Of a stretch of 10,546 nt of DNA, positions 6,277 to 10,546 are shown piece after piece. The stretch covers positions 1-10,546 of the forward strand of contig JALNXD010000071.1 of assembly GCA_023230565.1 (NCBI GenBank). Direction: 5' to 3'. The translations under genes and the position numbers were made by a program. The DNA comes from Syntrophales bacterium (GTDB lineage Bacteria; Desulfobacterota; Syntrophia; Syntrophales; UBA2210). Every line of letters begins with the position of its first letter. Within the stretch, counting starts at the first letter, position 1. Below the pieces are notes generated by a model. That model was not told the origin of the DNA and searched no databases. It saw only the letters and a list, made by a program, of their open reading frames with translations.

Positions 6277-7539
6277 TTGAAACGACAGCGTTTTTACGGG
6301 TGGACAACTCTGATCGGAGTCATGTTTACCTATGCCGGTATGTGCGGTGATCTTACCTATGCCTATGGGCTTTTTCTCCCTTCCATGGCTGAGACCTACC
6401 AGTGGAGCCGTTCTCTTCTTTCCGGTCCATATGCGGCATTTATTATAGTTGGAGGATTGCTTGGCCCGGTAGCGGGCATGACGATTGCTCGTTTCGGTGC
6501 GCGTCTCAATATTATGCTCAGCAATATTCTCGCAGCAGCAGGATTGCTGGGGATGTCCCAGGCCGATTCAATCTGGCATGTCTATTTTTTCTTTGGATTG
6601 ATGGGAGGTATAGGAATTGCGTTCGGTGAATTTATCCCGGTTACGACAATTATCAATCACTGGTTTGTTTCGAAACGATCACTTGCAATGGGACTTCTTT
6701 TTGCATCAGGCGGTCTGGGCGGATTGATAATGCCTCCCGTAATAAGTTGGATTATTATAACAGCCGGGTGGAGGACGGCCTGGGTCTTTCTTGCCGGGAT
6801 TCATCTTGTATTATCAGTTCTTATGTGTGCGGTTCTGGTCAAAAACAAACCGGAAGACATGGGGCTTACGCCGGAAGGATATTCAAGGGAGCAGGCACAT
6901 GGTGGTCAGTCCGGGCCTTCACATCGCCCTGTCTATCAAACAACGGTTGACTGGGAAATTGGAGCCGCATTGCGAACAGGTGTTCTCTGGATAATAATGG
7001 GTCTTTTTTCAATGGTAATATTTGTTATGAATTTATTGACCACCCATCAGGTAGCCTATCTTCAGGATATTGGATTTTCACCGATGGCATCTTCGGCTGC
7101 ATTGGGCTTGATGCTTGGCATGAGTATAATAGGACGCCTGTTGTGCGGCATTCTTGGTGTGAGGTATGAAGGCCGTTATCTTGCGATGTTTTTCCTCACG
7201 GCAATTGGTCTGGGAGTGATAGCGCTCATGAACGCTGTCGATATAGTGTTTGTATATGCCTATTCAATCCTGACGGGAATCGGTTTCGGTGGAATGGTTG
7301 TTCTCATTCCGAATCTTCTGGGAGCTTACTTTGGACGGCTTCATTATCCTAAAATTGTCGGCTGGATGGCGCCTGCGGTGACGCTACTCAGTTCCTTCAG
7401 TCCTATTCTTGCAGGCGTGCTGTTCGATATTACCGGTACGTATTTCTTCCCTCTTGCCATAACGGCCGTTCTTTTATTTTTATGTGCTTCGGCCGCACAT
7501 TTTGCCCGTCCCCCGTTGCATACCGTAAATGTAAAGTAA
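6277..7539 (+). CDS. MFS transporter, oxalate/formate antiporter (OFA)-like family, probable carboxylate carrier
   Basis: The 420-residue product is strongly hydrophobic, with about 12 membrane segments in two halves joined by a polar loop (about residues 190-230). The start RFYGW is typical of OFA/monocarboxylate MFS proteins. The loop after the second segment, GPVAGMTIARFGAR, is the family's version of motif A. Arg287 in SIIGRLLCG lies in segment 8, where the oxalate carrier OxlT has an essential arginine. OxlT's second charge, a lysine in segment 11, has no obvious equivalent; the nearest lysine is K359, just before that segment. A small monocarboxylate is therefore more likely than oxalate (inference). 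The start is TTG at 6277: the preceding in-frame triplet but one is a stop (6271-6273), no ATG lies before the first membrane segment, and GAGG at 6262-6265 is a distant Shine-Dalgarno candidate. The next gene begins 31 bases downstream with no terminator between, so the two are probably co-transcribed. Transport direction, uptake or product efflux, cannot be decided. Confidence 0.9.
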   Translation: MKRQRFYGWTTLIGVMFTYAGMCGDLTYAYGLFLPSMAETYQWSRSLLSGPYAAFIIVGGLLGPVAGMTIARFGARLNIMLSNILAAAGLLGMSQADSIWHVYFFFGLMGGIGIAFGEFIPVTTIINHWFVSKRSLAMGLLFASGGLGGLIMPPVISWIIITAGWRTAWVFLAGIHLVLSVLMCAVLVKNKPEDMGLTPEGYSREQAHGGQSGPSHRPVYQTTVDWEIGAALRTGVLWIIMGLFSMVIFVMNLLTTHQVAYLQDIGFSPMASSAALGLMLGMSIIGRLLCGILGVRYEGRYLAMFFLTAIGLGVIALMNAVDIVFVYAYSILTGIGFGGMVVLIPNLLGAYFGRLHYPKIVGWMAPAVTLLSSFSPILAGVLFDITGTYFFPLAITAVLLFLCASAAHFARPPLHTVNVK

Positions 7540-7570
7540 ATTTTAAATAAATAATATTCAGGAGAAATAA

Positions 7571-9715
7571 ATGAATTCAGAACCTCAGGAATCAGGCACT
7601 GACAAAATCAAATATTTTTTCCATCCCGAATCGATTGCAATTGTAGGGGCTTCAGCGAATATGGCGAAATTGAGCGGGCGTCCTATTGCCGCTCTTTTGA
7701 AGAAGAAATTCGCCGGGTCTATTTACCCCATAAATCCGCGATACGATATGATAGCGGGGCTTGTCTGCTATCCATCTGTAAAGGCAGTTCCCGGAGATAT
7801 CGATCTGGCTGTAATTGCGCTACCGATCGAAGGAACGCTCGATGCATTGAAAGCATGTGCCGAAAAAGACGTGAAAGCGGCGGTTGTATTCACTTCAGGC
7901 TTTGCAGAAGTAGGTGCCGAGGGAAAAGCGCTGCAAATTGAAATTTCCTCCCTTGCGCGGCGAAGCGGTATGCGTATTCTTGGTCCGAATTGCCTGGGCC
8001 TTGTCTATTTCAAAAATTCAGTTATGGCGTCATTCTCAGACACAATGGAATTTGAGATAGGAAACTCCGGATCACTCGGATTTATAACCCAGAGCGGAGC
8101 CTATGGCGAAAGGACAGTTATGCAGGCTGTGCAGGACGGAGTCGGATTCGGCACGTTTGTCAGTGTAGGCAATGAAGCGGACCTGCAATTCTCGGATTTT
8201 ATCGATTATCTTGCCGGAGATAACGGTACAGATTTGATGGGCGTCTATCTGGAAGGGGCGAAAGATGGAAATAAGTTCAGGAAAGCCGCGGAATCCGCGT
8301 TATATTCAGGCAAGCCGATTCTGGTCAAGAAAGTCGGAAGGACCGGTGCGGGCACAAGAGCGGCGGCATCCCACACAGGAGCTCTTGCAGGAAATGATAG
8401 TATTTATGAAGCATTTTTCAGACAGATGGGAATTATTCGGATAAATGAGCTTCGTGATCTTACTTTCTTTGCGATTGCATATAAAAGTGGAAGAATGCCC
8501 AAAGGGAGGAAAGTCGCCATTCTTACAGATTCAGGAGGACCGGGAGTTGAAATGGCTGACAAGTGTGAGGAATTCGGCTTGATCGTACCGGAATTGTCAG
8601 GGACAACGAAGGCCAGGATACAGGCATGCCTTCCTTTCTACGGATCAGCCAGAAATCCGGTCGATATGACTGCAGCAGTCATGACGGATCAAAAACTTTT
8701 CGGTGAGTGTCTTCGTGCGATTTTTGACGACGAAAGTATAGATATCGTGTTTGCCCCCGGTTTTTTCATGGCCTATACAGAGCCGGGACTGTTAAATGAA
8801 ATTATCGATATCTATCGTTCGTCTTCCAAACCTCTCGTGTTTTTTCCAGTCTGGGTCGACGATTCACCGCAGGCAGCGGATATGATTGCAAGAATAAAAA
8901 AAGAAGGCATTCCTGTAATACCTGAAGCAACGGATGCGGCACGGACCATGTCTTCTCTTGTCTGGTATTGTGAAAAAAGACAAAGAGCAGAACTCAAGGA
9001 TTGCCGTATTCCGCACTCTCCTGAAAAATCGGTTGATATAGTGAAAAAAATCCTTGGAAAGTCCAAAAATATTACGGAATATGATGGAAAACGGATCCTT
9101 GCTGCCTATGGTATTCCCGTTACCAATGAGCAGATCGCCGGATCGGAAGAGGAAGCAGTAAAAATTTCACGTAAAATAGGGTTTCCGGTTGCCCTGAAAA
9201 TTCAATCCCACGATATTCCTCATAAAACTGAGGCAGGAGGCATCATGCTCAATCTCAAAACGGAGGCGGAGGTGAGGGAATCATATAATGCCTTAATGAA
9301 ACGAGTCAAAGAATATGCGCCACAGTCCGAAGTTTCTGGTGTGCTTGTCCAGGAGATGGTTACCGGGGGAGTGGAGGTTATAGTCGGAATTACGCGCGAT
9401 CCTGTTTTCGGTCCTTGCGTAATGTTCGGACTGGGGGGGATTTATGTAGAAGCTATGCATGACGTATCTTTTCGGATACCTCCCATTTCTATGCATGATG
9501 CCGAAGAGATGATCGAAGAAATAAAAGGTGCCGGAGTACTGAAAGGGATCCGGGGAAAGCCTGCTTCGGATACAAAGGCATTGGTAGATGTGATTATGCA
9601 AGTATCTAAATTGGCTGTTGAGTTTGCTGACCAAATAGGTGAATTGGACATTAACCCTCTTATTGTACTCCCTGAAGGCGCTCGCGTTGTGGATGCCCTT
9701 GTGGTGAAGCGATAA
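7571..9715 (+). CDS. Acyl-CoA/acetyl-CoA synthetase, ADP-forming (fused alpha-beta)
   Basis: The 714-residue product has the standard single-chain ADP-forming layout. A CoA-binding Rossmann domain (about 14-110, with SIAIVGAS) comes first, then two succinyl-CoA-ligase-like domains (about 160-450), then a C-terminal ATP-grasp domain (about 490-712). The histidine that carries the phosphoryl group is H268 in SHTGALAG, and the ATP-grasp half has the conserved HKTEAGG (H551 on) and ELDINPL near the end. The enzyme reversibly converts acyl-CoA, ADP and phosphate to acid, CoA and ATP in the cytosol. It can conserve energy when making acids or activate imported acids. The ATG has AGGAG at 7560-7564 with a six-base spacer. 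Co-transcription with the carboxylate-type transporter suggests that the transported acid is the substrate or product. Which acid (acetate, propionate, a branched or aromatic acid) cannot be read from sequence. A terminator-like hairpin follows. Confidence 0.93.
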   Translation: MNSEPQESGTDKIKYFFHPESIAIVGASANMAKLSGRPIAALLKKKFAGSIYPINPRYDMIAGLVCYPSVKAVPGDIDLAVIALPIEGTLDALKACAEKDVKAAVVFTSGFAEVGAEGKALQIEISSLARRSGMRILGPNCLGLVYFKNSVMASFSDTMEFEIGNSGSLGFITQSGAYGERTVMQAVQDGVGFGTFVSVGNEADLQFSDFIDYLAGDNGTDLMGVYLEGAKDGNKFRKAAESALYSGKPILVKKVGRTGAGTRAAASHTGALAGNDSIYEAFFRQMGIIRINELRDLTFFAIAYKSGRMPKGRKVAILTDSGGPGVEMADKCEEFGLIVPELSGTTKARIQACLPFYGSARNPVDMTAAVMTDQKLFGECLRAIFDDESIDIVFAPGFFMAYTEPGLLNEIIDIYRSSSKPLVFFPVWVDDSPQAADMIARIKKEGIPVIPEATDAARTMSSLVWYCEKRQRAELKDCRIPHSPEKSVDIVKKILGKSKNITEYDGKRILAAYGIPVTNEQIAGSEEEAVKISRKIGFPVALKIQSHDIPHKTEAGGIMLNLKTEAEVRESYNALMKRVKEYAPQSEVSGVLVQEMVTGGVEVIVGITRDPVFGPCVMFGLGGIYVEAMHDVSFRIPPISMHDAEEMIEEIKGAGVLKGIRGKPASDTKALVDVIMQVSKLAVEFADQIGELDINPLIVLPEGARVVDALVVKR

Positions 9716-9720
9716 AAAAG

Positions 9721-9754
9721 ATGCAGAAATTCCATTTCTGTATTAATTCTTTTT
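9721..9754 (+). terminator. Probable rho-independent terminator of the transporter/synthetase operon
   Basis: ATGCAGAAAT (9721-9730) pairs with ATTTCTGTAT (9734-9743) with one G-T pair and a three-base loop, five bases after the synthetase stop codon. A T-rich stretch ending in TTTTT (9744-9754) follows. The stem is AT-rich and the T-run is interrupted, so it may be only moderately efficient. Confidence 0.6.
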
Positions 9755-9801
9755 GGTTTATGCTGTCTTATACATGCGTTTCAATCATGTTTTTTGCAAA
9801 G

Positions 9802-9842
9802 CTGAGCCGGCAAACTCGCGCGTGCCGGCTCAGAGTTTGCCG
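9802..9842. repeat. Two overlapping, mutually exclusive GC-rich inverted repeats
   Basis: Stem A is a perfect 11-pair inverted repeat: CTGAGCCGGCA (9802-9812) with TGCCGGCTCAG (9823-9833), ten-base loop. Stem B is a perfect 10-pair inverted repeat: CGGCAAACTC (9808-9817) with GAGTTTGCCG (9833-9842). The 5' arms overlap by five bases and the 3' arms meet at 9833, so only one can form at a time. The block sits between the convergent synthetase and DUF481 genes. No proper T-run follows on either strand, so it is not a canonical terminator. It may be an intergenic palindromic repeat of the REP kind, a switchable RNA structure, or a protein-binding site. Confidence 0.7.
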
Positions 9843-9864
9843 TCATTGATGAAAGGGCTTATGA

Positions 9865-9985
9865 GCTATGTAATAAGTATCTGTATCCTTCATTTAAAAG
9901 TCGATGATGACAGAAGTGAAAAAAATCCTGTCTGTTTTTTCTATTTCCGGTGAAGCCGGCTCGTTCTGGTAATTTATTACATAGC
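9865..9985. repeat. Perfect 12-base inverted repeat across the 3' end of the DUF481 gene
   Basis: GCTATGTAATAA at 9865-9876 is the exact reverse complement of TTATTACATAGC at 9974-9985, with 97 bases between. One arm lies in the coding sequence (it encodes part of RYVIN on the minus strand) and the other in the 3' untranslated region. In the minus-strand mRNA these could pair and enclose the last 30 codons and the stop. It may be chance or an mRNA end structure. Confidence 0.5.
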
Positions 9986-10546
9986 GTAGGCCGAGAGAAA
10001 TCATTGAGTTTACTTTCACTTTTAGAGATGTTTCAGAGTAGAGAAAAAAAAGGTCCGCATCCTTTAAAGAGGTCTGGTAGTATGCATTTTCTTTGAATGT
10101 GAGGTTTTCCATTAATTTCCATTCATACTGAATTCCGGTCTTTCCCGACAGATATTGGTCCGAATCTTCCAGACCTTCCGAATATCTGTCATAAGAATAT
10201 AGTATCGACAGCACTCCCTTTAAATAGTGAGAATCTATTTTTATAAAATCGTATCCCACACCGGGCCCGAATCCGTAGCGATATTTATATCCTGAAAACT
10301 TGTCTTTTAAATAATAAGCCTCACCCGAGCCGAAAAAACCGTCACCGAGAGTACGTTCGTAGCTGCCGTCCACCCCCCATCTATTAGCAGTTTCTTCGTT
10401 TTCGCTTTCTGTCTTAATCACAGTGCCATTGAAATAATATCGGTTGAGTTCTTCTTCTTTTTTGATTCCAATTTTTCCCGCTAATGTCTGACTTTCGCTA
10501 TTTCCTGAGCTGTCTGTATAAGAAAGTTCAGTACCTACTTGCCATT
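9894..10546 (-). CDS. DUF481 (YdiY-like) outer-membrane beta-barrel protein, 5' end outside the window
   Basis: The reading frame is open from the right edge (first whole codon ends at 10544) to the stop at 9894-9896 and gives 216 residues. The apparent GTG at 10421 is internal, because the upstream frame encodes in-family sequence. The visible N-part has the DUF481 hallmark WxVGxELSYTDSSGNSES. Alternating polar/hydrophobic and aromatic-rich strands follow (for example GSGEAYYLKDK, YRYGFGPGVGYDFI, ENAYYQTS), as in an outer-membrane barrel. The chain ends in IIDF, a C-terminal Phe beta-signal recognised by the BAM assembly machinery. E. coli YdiY, the best-known relative, is called a putative salt-induced outer-membrane protein; the molecular role is unknown. 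The signal peptide and possibly more of the N-terminus lie beyond the window. Downstream on its strand is the overlapping hairpin block at 9842-9802, the only terminator candidate. Confidence 0.85.
   Translation of the reverse strand, partial: WQVGTELSYTDSSGNSESQTLAGKIGIKKEEELNRYYFNGTVIKTESENEETANRWGVDGSYERTLGDGFFGSGEAYYLKDKFSGYKYRYGFGPGVGYDFIKIDSHYLKGVLSILYSYDRYSEGLEDSDQYLSGKTGIQYEWKLMENLTFKENAYYQTSLKDADLFFLYSETSLKVKVNSMISLGLRYVINYQNEPASPEIEKTDRIFFTSVIIDF

Noticed and set aside
9802..9842. An H-type pseudoknot formed by both stems together
   Set aside because: Keeping the 11-pair stem would leave zero-length connecting loops that would have to span a full helix, which is not sterically reasonable. 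Alternative hairpins are more likely.
9753..9953. A 66-codon plus-strand frame after the synthetase terminator
   Set aside because: It crosses the hairpin block and the antisense 3' end of the DUF481 gene and has no ribosome binding site.

Overview
The window reads as an ordinary chromosomal stretch of a Gram-negative bacterium with moderate GC (about 45% by eye). Two genes encode outer-membrane or periplasmic proteins (a DegP/HtrA protease and a DUF481-type beta-barrel ending in Phe). Several others handle acyl-CoA or carboxylic acids (a FabG-like reductase, a carboxyltransferase subunit, an ADP-forming acyl-CoA synthetase and an oxalate/formate-type MFS transporter). ADP-forming acyl-CoA synthetase beside an OFA-type transporter is a combination I associate with anaerobic Desulfobacterota or syntrophic deltaproteobacteria. 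That placement is inference, because no rRNA or other phylogenetic marker is present. I see no rRNA, tRNA, CRISPR array, transposase, integrase or phage gene.

Layout. 1-652: AT-rich upstream DNA, then a DinB-family gene (111-536) that looks short at its N-terminus and whose start lies in a hairpin, then a promoter. 653-1402: FabG-like short-chain dehydrogenase. 1429-1461: strong bidirectional terminator shared with the convergent carboxyltransferase gene (1480-3075, minus strand, GTG start). 3076-3506: divergent regulatory region with a good sigma70-type promoter on each strand and a structured leader before an exported dienelactone hydrolase-family protein (3507-4244). 4291-5715, minus strand: DegP-like protease, convergent with the hydrolase. 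5716-6276: 561 bases without a convincing gene, holding the degP promoter region and some possible RNA structure. 6277-9715: apparent two-gene operon of an OFA-family MFS transporter (TTG start) and a 714-residue ADP-forming acyl-CoA synthetase, followed by a terminator-like hairpin. 9802-9842: two overlapping, mutually exclusive inverted repeats. 9894-10546, minus strand: the 3' part of a DUF481-type outer-membrane beta-barrel gene that runs off the window end.

The clearest functional unit is the transporter/synthetase pair: one protein moves a small carboxylate across the inner membrane, and the other interconverts that acid and its CoA thioester with ADP/ATP. The reductase and carboxyltransferase also act on acyl-CoA-type substrates, but they are transcribed separately and only share a terminator. 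DegP, the exported hydrolase and the DUF481 barrel are envelope proteins in separate transcription units. I found no clear new defence or mobile system. The most unusual items are the overlapping inverted repeats at 9802-9842, the freestanding carboxyltransferase resembling the C-terminal part of single-chain long-chain acyl-CoA carboxylases, and the palindrome at the predicted transcription start of the hydrolase gene.
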